In this document: positions 1 through 8,223 of the stretch, piece by piece | Position numbering within the stretch: position 1 is the first letter of the stretch | How the letters are laid out: each line of letters begins with the position of its first letter | DNA from: Mucilaginibacter sp. | Lineage (GTDB): Bacteria > Bacteroidota > Bacteroidia > Sphingobacteriales > Sphingobacteriaceae | Assembly: GCA_025352225.1 (NCBI GenBank) | Contig: JANXTT010000128.1 | Span: 1-34,217 of the forward strand | Reading direction: 5' to 3' | DNA: 34,217 nt | Made by a program: the position numbers and the translations under genes | Notes under the pieces: model-generated | Seen by the model: only the letters and a program-made list of their open reading frames with translations | Told to the model about the DNA's origin: nothing | The model's database searches: none

Positions 1-1
1 G

Positions 2-955
2 AAAAGCTATCTTATATTTTGTTGCGCAATGCTGGTATTGATAAATACAATATCGGCCCAAAACAAACCTGATTTCAAGGTGATCCCCCTTGGTGTTTTA
101 GGCGGTATTGACGAAAGTAACCTTTCTGCCTATATGGTTGCTCCGCTTGGCTCAAATAAATACATCTGCTTAGATGCTGGTACTTTAACTTATGGCATAA
201 AAAAGGCAATAGCCAACCGTGTTTTTACTGTTGATGCTGATACCGTATTTAAAAGGTATATTAAAGGATATTGCATATCGCATGCCCACCTCGATCATGT
301 CGCAGGGCTAATTATGAATTCGCCCGATGACATTGGCCCTAAAAATATTTACGGTTTATCATCATGTTTAAACATACTGCGCGATAACTATTTCACCTGG
401 AAAAGCTGGGCTAATTTTGGTAGCGAGGGCGATAAACCGATACTTAATAAATACCGTTATACCCCGCTTATCCCCGGTAAGGAAACACCAATTGATAATA
501 CTGACATGAGCGTGCAAGCTTTTGTACTGAGCCATGGCAACCCATACGAGAGTACAGCCTTTTTAATTAAAAGCGAAGAAAGTTATCTGCTCTATTTGGG
601 TGATACAGGATCCGATTCCATTGAAAAATCGGATAAGTTGAGGTTGCTTTGGCAGCAGGTAGCGCCATTGATAATAGCTAAAAAACTAAAGGCTATTATG
701 ATAGAGGTATCATTCGCAAACGAGCAGCCGGATAAACAACTCTTTGGCCATTTAACGCCGCGTTTGCTAATGAACGAAATGGAGGTGTTAAGCAAATTGA
801 CAGGAATAGCGGCACTAAAGGGTTTTCCGGTAGTTATTACGCATATCAAGCCATCGGGCCATCACGAAGCGGAAATTATACAGCAACTCAATATAGGTAA
901 CAAGTTTCAACTGAAATTGATTATACCTAAACAGGGCAGGTTGTTAGAGTTTTGA
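2..955 (+). CDS. Class II 3',5'-cyclic-nucleotide phosphodiesterase (metallo-beta-lactamase fold), 5' end beyond window
   Basis: The protein carries the class II phosphodiesterase signature SHAHLDHVAG (about residues 84-93 counted from the ATG at 29), a metal-binding H-x-H-x-D-H motif of the metallo-beta-lactamase fold. A later LSHGNPYESTAFLI and an LGDTGSD segment supply further conserved metal-site residues. Members of this family (yeast PDE1, bacterial CpdP) hydrolyse cAMP or cGMP to the 5' monophosphate. The first ATG is at 29, but the frame is open leftward to the window edge and reads KSYLIFCCA before that methionine. Joined to MLVLINTISAQ this makes a typical hydrophobic signal peptide ending at A-Q, so the real start is probably outside the window and the enzyme is probably exported to the periplasm. 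The family call is firm; the natural substrate is inferred. Confidence 0.82.
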   Translation, partial: KSYLIFCCAMLVLINTISAQNKPDFKVIPLGVLGGIDESNLSAYMVAPLGSNKYICLDAGTLTYGIKKAIANRVFTVDADTVFKRYIKGYCISHAHLDHVAGLIMNSPDDIGPKNIYGLSSCLNILRDNYFTWKSWANFGSEGDKPILNKYRYTPLIPGKETPIDNTDMSVQAFVLSHGNPYESTAFLIKSEESYLLYLGDTGSDSIEKSDKLRLLWQQVAPLIIAKKLKAIMIEVSFANEQPDKQLFGHLTPRLLMNEMEVLSKLTGIAALKGFPVVITHIKPSGHHEAEIIQQLNIGNKFQLKLIIPKQGRLLEF

Positions 956-1065
956 AGGCTGTTTCAAGCGCTATCAACCTATTTTTCGATACATTTCTTT
1001 AATAAAGACATTTTTTGTGATTATTCCGAGAGTTTCTATACTAATTAGAAGTAGTTCATTTTTCA

Positions 1066-1569
1066 ATGTATAGTAAAGAAGATTTTATCGAGGTTATTCA
1101 GGCAAACGCTGGCCTTATTTATAAGGTTACCAAAATCTATACTGATAGTAAAGACGATGAGGATGATCTGTATCAGGAGATCGTTTATCAGCTATGGCGG
1201 TCTTTTGATTCTTTTAGAAATGATTCAAAAATTACCACATGGATGTATCGTATAGCATTGAATACCTGTATTGCCCATTTGAATAAAGCGAAAAGAAGAG
1301 GGGCTCATGTACCCATAGACGATGTGCTGTTAAACATGGCTGATACCCGGGATACTTTAAAAGAAGAGCGAATGGAGGTTTTATATGCGCAGATAAAGAA
1401 ACTAACTACGGTGGAAAAAGGTATTATACTGCTTTATTTGGAAGGAAAAACTTATGATGAGATAGCATGCATATATGATGAGATAGCATGCATAACAGGG
1501 TTTACCGCCACAAACGTTGGCACAAGGTTAGGTAGGATCAAACAAAAAATAATAGCTCAAATTAATTAA
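1066..1569 (+). CDS. ECF-type RNA polymerase sigma factor with duplicated heptapeptide in region 4
   Basis: This 167-residue protein has the sigma-70 ECF layout. Region 2 covers roughly residues 10-75 (DDLYQEIVYQLWRSFDSFR, then a TWMYRIALNTC segment) and region 4 covers about residues 105-165 (LTTVEKGIILLYLEGKTYDEIA...VGTRLGRIKQKI). It would direct RNA polymerase to a specific promoter set. Codons 130-136 and 137-143 are identical (YDEIACI twice), caused by an exact 21-bp tandem duplication at 1453-1494. The usual form has a single copy, so the first helix of the region 4.2 helix-turn-helix is lengthened by seven residues, and promoter recognition may be altered or lost. The next gene starts 13 bp downstream and is probably co-transcribed, so it may encode a partner or anti-sigma factor. 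Target genes cannot be read from the sequence. Confidence 0.88.
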   Translation: MYSKEDFIEVIQANAGLIYKVTKIYTDSKDDEDDLYQEIVYQLWRSFDSFRNDSKITTWMYRIALNTCIAHLNKAKRRGAHVPIDDVLLNMADTRDTLKEERMEVLYAQIKKLTTVEKGIILLYLEGKTYDEIACIYDEIACITGFTATNVGTRLGRIKQKIIAQIN

Positions 1570-1582
1570 AAAGCAACATATT

Positions 1583-2176
1583 ATGGAACTCGAAGAAATG
1601 AAGACGCTCTGGATGGAAATGTCGGCAGAGGTGGAAAAGCAGAAAAAAGTAACCAATTCATTAATTATTAAAATGACAGAAGTAAATTATAAGAACAAGT
1701 TGGGGAAAATACTGATACCCGAAGCAATAGGCTCATTGTTTTGCCTTGGAGAAGCATTATACGTATTGGCCAATTTTGAAAAACTAAATAATTGGTATTT
1801 AATGGTTTGTGGAGGCGTTGCTGTTGTGATTCTATTTGTATTGCCCCTTTTATCTATCAGGGCTATTTGTAACCTTTGGTCTTTTAATATTGTAGATAGT
1901 AATTATAAACAATCGTTAATGGTTTATTCAAAAAGTAAAACACAATTTGCGCTTGTTCAAAAGGTAAGTTTTTATCTCGGGTCAATATTACTGGTGGTGA
2001 TACTGCCCGTTATGGTTAAGCTAATTACCGGAGCCGACTTTTTTAAAGTAACCAGATCATGGTTATGGTATGCAATAAGTTTTCCTATGTTTTACTACTG
2101 TGCTAAATGGACGTTTAAAAGCTACAATAAAACTATTGAGCATGCCCAAAATATTTGGAAGGAATTAGAGATCTAA
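1583..2176 (+). CDS. Hypothetical four-helix inner-membrane protein, possible anti-sigma partner
   Basis: The 197-residue product begins with a charged, helix-forming cytoplasmic stretch (MELEEMKTLWMEMSAEVEK, residues 1-38). Four hydrophobic segments follow, near residues 47-65, 72-94, 127-148 and 158-176. I recognise no catalytic motif. Its position 13 bp behind an ECF sigma factor, with the N-terminus in the cytoplasm, is the usual arrangement for a membrane partner or anti-sigma factor in Bacteroidota. It lacks the zinc-binding H-x3-C-x2-C motif of classical anti-sigma domains, so that role is inferred from position only. Confidence 0.65.
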   Translation: MELEEMKTLWMEMSAEVEKQKKVTNSLIIKMTEVNYKNKLGKILIPEAIGSLFCLGEALYVLANFEKLNNWYLMVCGGVAVVILFVLPLLSIRAICNLWSFNIVDSNYKQSLMVYSKSKTQFALVQKVSFYLGSILLVVILPVMVKLITGADFFKVTRSWLWYAISFPMFYYCAKWTFKSYNKTIEHAQNIWKELEI

Positions 2177-2399
2177 AAAAGCTAAAAAAATATTGTAACA
2201 GGTTATTAGTATTTTAACAGGTTGTTTATAGTTTTTTTAAACATTAATTTAATAGGAACGTTATAATATGAAATAATAAAATTACATTTTGCAATTCAAA
2301 TAGTAATTCATTTATTTTAATTGCGTTATTAAATTAACTAATTTGCAATGCCTTTAACCGGGCTTGTAAACCAATTATACGAACACAATTTATATTAAT

Positions 2400-2669
2400 A
2401 TGAACAACATTTCAAAAGCAGCAGGACTATTGCTTGCAGGAATAACAACAGGAGTGATACTCGGAATGTTATTTGCACCAAATGAAGGAAGAGCCAACCG
2501 TGAAAAATTAACGGCTTCGTTACAAAACCTCGGCGACACTATTATTGACACCGCTACTGTACAAATAGACAGCTTTATAAATTTAACCGATACATTACTA
2601 TCGCAATTTAAATCAAACAGTGATTTGTATGCAGCTAGCCACGATGATATTGAAAACGCCATAATATAA
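2400..2669 (+). CDS. YtxH-like small membrane-associated protein
   Basis: This 89-residue protein opens with a single glycine-rich hydrophobic helix (AAGLLLAGITTGVILGMLFA, residues 7-26) directly followed by PNEGRANREKL. That is the YtxH pattern of a membrane helix ending in FAP-x-G-x3-R. The rest is amphipathic and probably helical (SLQNLGDTIIDTATVQIDSF). Such proteins are often stress-associated in Firmicutes and Bacteroidota, but their molecular role is unknown. The 223-bp AT-rich leader shows no promoter I can defend. Expression ends at a strong bidirectional terminator shared with the convergent outer-membrane gene. Confidence 0.72.
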   Translation: MNNISKAAGLLLAGITTGVILGMLFAPNEGRANREKLTASLQNLGDTIIDTATVQIDSFINLTDTLLSQFKSNSDLYAASHDDIENAII

Positions 2670-2680
2670 TCAGGTTGTAT

Positions 2681-2728
2681 TTAATTAAAAAAGCCGCTTC
2701 GCGTTTACGGGGCGGCTTTTTTAATTAA
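2681..2728. terminator. Bidirectional intrinsic terminator between convergent genes
   Basis: A perfect 17-bp inverted repeat has arms TTAATTAAAAAAGCCGC (2681-2697) and GCGGCTTTTTTAATTAA (2712-2728) around a 14-nt loop. The core is GC-rich and is flanked by A and T tracts on both sides, so it can end transcription of the YtxH-like gene on the plus strand and of the outer-membrane barrel gene on the minus strand. Confidence 0.9.
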
Positions 2729-2738
2729 ATATTATGCG

Positions 2739-3323
2739 TTAAAATAACCTGTAAGCCAGCGATAAATTAAATAAGTTAAGTTTTTGATTATAACCGTCAC
2801 TGTTTAAGTTACTTAAACCTAGTTCATACCGTAGGTCTACAGAAATTTTTTGAACATCTACACCTGCTCCAAATTGCCAGGCATAATTCTGATCTTTATA
2901 ATTACGAGAAGTTATATTACCCAAAGCAGAACTAGCAGATTGATTTTTATTGATAATAAATGATGCAACTGGCCCGGTGGCAACCCTTCCACCAATACCT
3001 AATGTACCTACTTTAATGCCTACTAAAACAGGGACATCAAAACTGTTTAATGTTACCGTATTAGTTTGCCCATTGTTATTAACCGTAGCCATTTTACTGG
3101 TATAATAAAGTTCGGGTTGTAAATGGAAGCCTGCGCCGCCTACTCGTGCCCATATGCCTGCCAGATAGCCGGCTTTATTATCACTGCTAAAGGTATTGTC
3201 CGTTGTGAAACTGGATAGGTTTACGCCGCCTTTTACCCCAAATTGAAAAGTGGGCAGTAATTGTGCCGAAGCCAATAATGAGGTGAGTAGGATAAATGTT
3301 AATGATAATGTGATCGTTTTCAT
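2739..3323 (-). CDS. Outer-membrane beta-barrel protein (OMP_b-brl_2-like)
   Basis: The chosen start at 3323 gives MKTITLSLTFILLTSLLASAQ, a clean Sec signal peptide with cleavage near ASA-Q. The upstream in-frame ATG at 3347 would add eight residues (MYSPKKIF) ahead of it and is less likely. The mature chain alternates glycine and aromatic residues in short strands (FGVKGGVNLSSF, AWQFGAGVDV, VDLRYELGLSNL) and ends in YRLF. A C-terminal phenylalanine is the usual outer-membrane barrel assembly signal. At about 190 residues it suits an eight-strand barrel of the small porin-like family common in Bacteroidota. No ligand can be assigned. Confidence 0.8.
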   Translation of the reverse strand: MKTITLSLTFILLTSLLASAQLLPTFQFGVKGGVNLSSFTTDNTFSSDNKAGYLAGIWARVGGAGFHLQPELYYTSKMATVNNNGQTNTVTLNSFDVPVLVGIKVGTLGIGGRVATGPVASFIINKNQSASSALGNITSRNYKDQNYAWQFGAGVDVQKISVDLRYELGLSNLNSDGYNQKLNLFNLSLAYRLF

Positions 3324-3381
3324 AAATATTTTTTTAGGTGAATACATGGTTAGCCAAAAAATAGTGGTTTACCAAAATGGT

Positions 3382-3407
3382 AACAACTATATCGCGATAT
3401 TGTTGTT
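3382..3407. promoter_or_regulatory. 26-bp near-perfect palindrome in a divergent intergenic region, possible operator
   Basis: AACAACTATATCG (3382-3394) is followed directly by CGATATTGTTGTT (3395-3407); 12 of 13 positions are complementary with no spacer. It lies between the divergently transcribed outer-membrane barrel gene and the TruC-like gene. That location fits a binding site for a dimeric regulator better than a terminator, since no gene ends here and no T tract follows. The cognate protein is unknown. Confidence 0.45.
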
Positions 3408-3456
3408 TGTGGAATGATATAATCAAAATACGAACAAAGGCATTAAATTTGCAAAC

Positions 3457-4149
3457 ATGCCTTTACTCGATATTGTATTTCAAGATGATGATTTGATAGC
3501 TATTAATAAGCCTCATGGATTGTTAGTTCACCGATCGTCAATAGCCAGAGACGCTACTGAGTTTGCCTTGCAGATGCTGCGCGATCAAATCAACAGGCAT
3601 GTATTTCCGGTACATCGGCTCGACCGTAAAACAGGCGGGGTACTATTATTCGCACTGAGTAAGAGCGTCGAAAAATTGATGCAGCAGCAGTTTTACGAAA
3701 ATCAGGTTAATAAAAAGTACCTCGCTATAGTTCGTGGGCATACACTCGATGAGCAGGAAATTGATTATCCGCTCCGGAAAGAGAACGGTACATTGCAAAA
3801 TGCACTCACCAAATATAAAACTCTGGCACGTGCAGAGCTCGATATAGCATTTGGTAATCATCCAACCTCCCGTTATTCGCTGGTAGAGGCCAACCCAACT
3901 ACCGGCCGTATGCACCAGTTGCGTAAACACTTTAGCCATATTTTTCACCCCATCATTGGCGACCGTACCCATGGTTGTAATAAACAAAACAAGTTGTTTA
4001 AAGAACAATGGGAGTTTGAAACAATGCTGTTGCATGCCTCAGAATTATTATTCCTACATCCAATTACTAACACACCTGTACATATCAAAGCTCCGATGCA
4101 AAAAGAGTATTTACGAATGATAGAAATTATGGGCTGGGTTAATATTTAA
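3457..4149 (+). CDS. truC: tRNA pseudouridine synthase, TruC-like (RluA family)
   Basis: This 230-residue protein belongs to the RluA/RsuA-type pseudouridine synthases. The catalytic motif is HRLDRKTGG (about residues 53-61), where the aspartate attacks the target uracil. Further family blocks are INKPHGLLVH near residue 20, NKKYLAIVRG near residue 85 and TTGRMHQLRKH near residue 150. The segment IIGDRTHGCNKQNKLF resembles TruC, which modifies uridine 65 of tRNA, more than the ribosomal enzymes. There is no N-terminal S4 domain, also as in TruC. A TAAATTTG sequence at 3444-3451 matches the Bacteroidota -7 element but lies only 5 bases from the ATG and lacks a -33 partner, so I do not annotate it. 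RluA family membership is firm; the tRNA target is a reasoned guess. Confidence 0.82.
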   Translation: MPLLDIVFQDDDLIAINKPHGLLVHRSSIARDATEFALQMLRDQINRHVFPVHRLDRKTGGVLLFALSKSVEKLMQQQFYENQVNKKYLAIVRGHTLDEQEIDYPLRKENGTLQNALTKYKTLARAELDIAFGNHPTSRYSLVEANPTTGRMHQLRKHFSHIFHPIIGDRTHGCNKQNKLFKEQWEFETMLLHASELLFLHPITNTPVHIKAPMQKEYLRMIEIMGWVNI

Positions 4150-4248
4150 TTACACGGTAATTCTGCAACTTTTATACAGTATAATCAGTATAACTTGTAT
4201 TGGAATTTTTAGTTTAGTTACAAACCCCTGAAATTAATATTAAACTAT

Positions 4249-6153
4249 TTGAAATTGACCTGTACCGAATTAGAAGCAGTATTTAGCGCGCTTCCTAGCC
4301 CATATTTGATTGTAAAAGCAGATAATGATTATACCATTGTCGCTTCAAATAATGCATATTATAGCGCAACGGGGACAGGTAGCGAAAATTTACTTGGCAA
4401 ATCCTTATTTAAGGCGTTTCCCGATAATCCTGATGAACAGGATGCAACCGGTGCGGAGAATTTACGAAACTCATTTAAAACAGTAATTGCCACAAAAAGT
4501 AAACATGAAATGGTTGTTCAGAAATATGATATCCCTATTCGTAATACTGATGCTTTTGAGGTGAGATATTGGTTGCCTGTAAATGCCCCAGTTTTTGATA
4601 AGGAAGGTAATGTGGAGTTTATTATACACACGGTACAAGATGTTTCGGCTAAAATAATTTCGGAAGAGAAGGCTCGGCGCGATATAAAGAGCAGTAATGA
4701 CCGGTATGCCGCAGTTGCTAAAGCTACAAATGATGTGACATGGGATTGGGATATTTTTAGTGGTTTATTATTATGGAATAATGCTATTGAACCAGTTTTA
4801 GGATATCCAAATACACCAAATATTGAAACTATAGATTGGTGGGTTAGTAATCTGCACCCGGATGATGCGGATAGAGTGCACGACGGTTTGGAAGCAACTT
4901 TAAATAGTACTGAAGATAAATGGAGTGATGAGTACCGCTATAGATGCGCAGATGGGCAATATAAATATATTTTTGATAGGGGGTATATAATTAGAGACGA
5001 ACACGGTACACCGATTAAAATGATTGGTTCGATGCTTGATATACACTTCCGCCGATTATTGGAAGAAAAACTAGCAAGCAGCGAATTTTTGCTGCAAGAA
5101 GCCGGCCGTCTTGGCAAATTAGGAGGCTGGGAATTGGACTTGGTAAACAACGTTCATACCTGGTCGAAAACCGTATTTGATATTTATGAACTACCCTACG
5201 ACTGGCAGATTGATGATGTTAAATCACTAAGCTTTTTTGTGGAACCCTATCGGCAAATGCTAATAGACGCGGTAACTAAAACATATAAAACCGGCGAAAA
5301 ATGGGACTTGGAACTTTTGATGGTTACTGCAAAAAATAATACCATCTGGGTACGGTCGCGTGGGGAAGGGGTTTATAATAGCCATAATGAACTAATTAAG
5401 CTGAGAGGTGTATTTATGGATATTGATCAATATAAATCAAATGAAGTAGCTCTCAATAAATCAGTTGAAGTGATGGCGCAAAATAATCAACAACTGAAAA
5501 ACTTTACCTATATTTTAGCACACAATATTCGTAATCATGCCAGTAATATAGCCATTATTACGTCACTGATAGATGATGCCACGCTTGACGAAAATAATTT
5601 GGAATTGTTTGACAAAATAAGAACCGTATCAAATGGTTTAAACGATACCCTGGACGATCTATCAGAAGCGATTAAGATACAGACTAATGTAATAAGTGCT
5701 GAAGATTTAAATTTTTACGACGTAACGAAACGTGTTTTGAATATTATTCAATCTGACATTGAAAATAGTAACGCCAAAATAAACCTGAAATTTGATGCTG
5801 AGAATGTCAAATTTCCTAAGATATACCTGGAAAGCGTAATTATGAACTTAGTTACCAATGCCATAAAATATAAAAAACCGGGCAATGAACCGCATATTAA
5901 TTTATGCAGCTATCTGGATGGAAATTCAAACACTATATTAGAGTGCCGTGATAATGGCATGGGGATAGATTTGAAATTACATGGCAAAAAAATATTCGGC
6001 TTATACAAAACATTTCACGACCGTAAAGATGCTCACGGAGTGGGTTTGTACTTGAACAAGATACAAATGGAATCACAGGGCGGTGCTATATTGGTTGATA
6101 GTACACCAGAGGTTGGTTCAATATTTAAAATAATTTTCAATGAAAAAGATTAA
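4249..6153 (+). CDS. Cytosolic sensor histidine kinase with three PAS domains
   Basis: The 634-residue protein has no membrane segment. PAS-like domains cover about residues 8-135, 145-265 and 275-400. The second contains the PAC-type sequence DEYRYRCADGQYKYIFDRG and the third WDLELLMVTAKNNTIWVRSRG. The dimerisation/phosphoacceptor segment is FTYILAHNIRNHASNI with His425. The ATPase domain has the N box NLVTNAIKYK, the G1 box DNGMGI and the G2 box GVGLYL. The reading frame opens with TTG at 4249; the frame has a stop at 4210 and no ATG between, and the first internal Met would cut off part of PAS1. The gene overlaps the receiver gene by 14 bp, so the two are almost certainly a matched pair. 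PAS1 has a substrate- or redox-sensing look, but the ligand is unknown. Confidence 0.86.
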   Translation: MKLTCTELEAVFSALPSPYLIVKADNDYTIVASNNAYYSATGTGSENLLGKSLFKAFPDNPDEQDATGAENLRNSFKTVIATKSKHEMVVQKYDIPIRNTDAFEVRYWLPVNAPVFDKEGNVEFIIHTVQDVSAKIISEEKARRDIKSSNDRYAAVAKATNDVTWDWDIFSGLLLWNNAIEPVLGYPNTPNIETIDWWVSNLHPDDADRVHDGLEATLNSTEDKWSDEYRYRCADGQYKYIFDRGYIIRDEHGTPIKMIGSMLDIHFRRLLEEKLASSEFLLQEAGRLGKLGGWELDLVNNVHTWSKTVFDIYELPYDWQIDDVKSLSFFVEPYRQMLIDAVTKTYKTGEKWDLELLMVTAKNNTIWVRSRGEGVYNSHNELIKLRGVFMDIDQYKSNEVALNKSVEVMAQNNQQLKNFTYILAHNIRNHASNIAIITSLIDDATLDENNLELFDKIRTVSNGLNDTLDDLSEAIKIQTNVISAEDLNFYDVTKRVLNIIQSDIENSNAKINLKFDAENVKFPKIYLESVIMNLVTNAIKYKKPGNEPHINLCSYLDGNSNTILECRDNGMGIDLKLHGKKIFGLYKTFHDRKDAHGVGLYLNKIQMESQGGAILVDSTPEVGSIFKIIFNEKD

Positions 6154-6544
6154 TACGCTATGTGTTATTGATGATGACGCGATCTATACTTTTACTATTA
6201 AACGTATTATTGCTAAAGCCGAAGTGGCCGAAAATACCATGTTTTTTCACAATGGTAAAGTAGCGTTAGATTTTTTTGTTGAAAATGTAAGTTTAACCGA
6301 TAGTTTACCAGATTTGATTTTACTTGATATTAATATGCCTGTATTAGACGGATGGCAGTTTATGGATCAGTTTATTAATATACTTCCGCAAATACAAAAG
6401 CAAATCGCTATTTATATAGTCAGTTCGTCAAACGATCCGGAAGATATAAATAAGGCAAGGGCCATCGCCGAAATTACTGACTTTGTTGTTAAGCCTATCA
6501 CGGTACAAACGCTTCAGGATATTACCTATCAATTATGTGGATGA
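6140..6544 (+). CDS. Receiver-only response regulator
   Basis: This 134-residue protein is a single REC domain. It has the acidic pocket DDD at residues 11-13, phosphoacceptor Asp63 in LLDINMP, a conserved Ser/Thr in IVSSS and the lysine in VVKPI. There is no output domain, so it probably works by protein contact or as a phosphorelay intermediate, as CheY- or Spo0F-like proteins do. Its ATG lies inside the end of the kinase gene (14-bp overlap), indicating translational coupling. A stem-loop at 6561-6589 lies just after it, but its T tract is on the other strand. Confidence 0.88.
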   Translation: MKKINTLCVIDDDAIYTFTIKRIIAKAEVAENTMFFHNGKVALDFFVENVSLTDSLPDLILLDINMPVLDGWQFMDQFINILPQIQKQIAIYIVSSSNDPEDINKARAIAEITDFVVKPITVQTLQDITYQLCG

Positions 6545-6553
6545 TAAGATATT

Positions 6554-6589
6554 ACAAAAAAAGCCAATGGTTGTTTTGACCATTGGCTT
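6554..6589 (-). terminator. Intrinsic terminator of mqo
   Basis: An 11-bp perfect stem has arms AAGCCAATGGT (6561-6571) and ACCATTGGCTT (6579-6589) around a 7-nt loop. Read on the minus strand it is followed by a T tract running toward 6554, so it terminates the malate:quinone oxidoreductase transcript. On the plus strand the following bases are only moderately T-rich, so termination of the kinase operon here would be weaker. Confidence 0.8.
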
Positions 6590-6614
6590 CTTAATTGTTC
6601 TTGTATCCGGTAAA

Positions 6615-8129
6615 CTAAACCATTTCTAAAGTACTTAATTCAAGTATATCAGTAGTTCTGTTTCGGGTTTTTTCGCAAAGTTGCGCATCAGCAGCCAGTG
6701 ATTGCCCATATGATGGTATCATGTCCTTTAATTTTAGCTGCCATTCGGCAGTTTCCAATTTATCGCTAAAACAACGTTTTAGTAAATCGAGCATAATTGA
6801 TACAGAGGTTGATGCCCCTGGAGATGCGCCCAGCAAAGCGGCAATACTACCATCTTCTGCTGTTACTACTTCTGTTCCAAATTCTAATATACCGCCATGC
6901 TCTGGGTCTTTTTTAATTACCTGCACCCGCTGTCCGGCTACCTCTAATTCCCAGTCTTCCATTTTTGCGCCAGGGCAATATTCTTTTAATGCCTCTAAAC
7001 GGTCTTCCGGCGATTGTCTAACCTGATCTATCAAATATTTAGTTAATGGTATATTATCTAAACCGGCTTTCATCATAGGAAATATATTATTAGCCTTGAT
7101 AGATGATGGGAGGTCCAGATACGAACCGTGTTTTAAAAATTTAGTCGAAAACCCGGCATAAGGCCCAAATAATAGCGCTCGTTTGCCATTGATCATCCTG
7201 GTATCTAAATGCGGAACAGACATAGGAGGAGCCCCAACTGATGCCTTGCCATAAACCTTTGCTTGGTGTTGTTCAATAACTTCCGGTTTAATACATTTAA
7301 GCCATTGGCCGCTAACCGGGAAACCGCCGAAGCCTTTTCCTTCAGGTATACCCGATTTTTCGAGCAATAATAACGACCCGCCTCCGGCACCTATAAATAT
7401 AAATTTGGTTTTAAGGTTTCTTTTCTTTTTAGTTGCCAAATCTTTAACTACAATATCCCATACGGCGGTATCCTTGTCTTGTTTCAAATCGCGAACCTCG
7501 TGGCTCATATGCAGGCTCACCCCTTGTTGATTAACAAGATAGTCAAACAAGCTGCGGGTTAAAGAGCCAAAGTTTACATCCGTCCCTATCTCCATACGGG
7601 TGGCTGCTACTTTTTGATCTTTTTCGCGGCCCTCCATTATTAACGGTATCCATTGTTCAATTTGGAAATGATCTTCGGAATACTCCATTCCTTTAAAAAT
7701 GTGGAACTTTTCAAGTGCTTCATGTCGCTTTTTTAAGTATTCAACATTTTCATCGCCCCAAACAAAACTCATGTGGGGTATGCTCTTTATAAAATGCTCG
7801 GGCGATTCTATCAGTTTTTGCTCTACAAGGTATGCCCAAAATTCTTTAGATACTTCAAAAGACTCTGCAATTTTAACGGCTTTAGCTGTTTCAATAGAGC
7901 CATCAGCAAGTTGTGGGGTGTAATTTAACTCGCAAAGTGCAGAGTGGCCCGTACCTGCATTGTTCCATGCATCAGAGCTTTCGCCGGCTATAACATCAAG
8001 GCGTTCAAATATTTGTATAGTTAAATCTGGTTGTAACTGCTTTAGTATCACACCAAGTGTGGCACTCATAATTCCTGCACCAATCAAAACTACATCGGGG
8101 TTCTCAGCGGATTTATTTTTTTTAGTCAT
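6615..8129 (-). CDS. mqo: Malate:quinone oxidoreductase
   Basis: This 504-residue FAD enzyme oxidises malate to oxaloacetate and passes electrons to the quinone pool at the inner face of the membrane, serving the TCA cycle and respiration. The N-terminal dinucleotide-binding fold is VVLIGAGIMSATLG (about residues 14-27). The family blocks AWNNAGTGHSALCELNYTP, GTDVNFGSLTR, PVSGQWLKC and LLGASPGASTSVSIMLDLL all match Mqo, and the length is typical of the family (about 490-550). The gene stands alone with its own -7 promoter element 17 bases upstream of the start codon and a terminator at the 3' end. The N-terminal Met follows the promoter directly, and no longer start is plausible. Confidence 0.95.
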   Translation of the reverse strand: MTKKNKSAENPDVVLIGAGIMSATLGVILKQLQPDLTIQIFERLDVIAGESSDAWNNAGTGHSALCELNYTPQLADGSIETAKAVKIAESFEVSKEFWAYLVEQKLIESPEHFIKSIPHMSFVWGDENVEYLKKRHEALEKFHIFKGMEYSEDHFQIEQWIPLIMEGREKDQKVAATRMEIGTDVNFGSLTRSLFDYLVNQQGVSLHMSHEVRDLKQDKDTAVWDIVVKDLATKKKRNLKTKFIFIGAGGGSLLLLEKSGIPEGKGFGGFPVSGQWLKCIKPEVIEQHQAKVYGKASVGAPPMSVPHLDTRMINGKRALLFGPYAGFSTKFLKHGSYLDLPSSIKANNIFPMMKAGLDNIPLTKYLIDQVRQSPEDRLEALKEYCPGAKMEDWELEVAGQRVQVIKKDPEHGGILEFGTEVVTAEDGSIAALLGASPGASTSVSIMLDLLKRCFSDKLETAEWQLKLKDMIPSYGQSLAADAQLCEKTRNRTTDILELSTLEMV

Positions 8130-8146
8130 AACAATTATTAGGAATG

Positions 8147-8154
8147 CAAATATA
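8147..8154 (-). promoter_or_regulatory. Bacteroidota-type -7 promoter element of mqo
   Basis: On the minus strand this reads TATATTTG, a perfect match to the Bacteroidota -7 consensus TAnnTTTG, and lies 17 bases upstream of the mqo ATG. No good TTG is found about 19-21 bases further upstream, so the -33 part is weak. The implied leader is very short. Confidence 0.5.
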
Positions 8155-8223
8155 ATTTGAATTTCTAATAATACTCTAAAAAAAATGAACTAAATGATAT
8201 GATTATGATAATTAATTGTTTCG

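Noticed and set aside
2339..2347. TAATTTG near the YtxH-like gene as a promoter
   Set aside because: One base short of TAnnTTTG, and the nearest upstream TTG is spaced about 15 bp instead of 17-21.
3444..3451. TAAATTTG, a perfect -7 promoter match before the truC-like gene
   Set aside because: It is only 5 bases before the ATG and lacks a -33 TTG at the right distance; it would imply a leaderless message. Left out as a feature.
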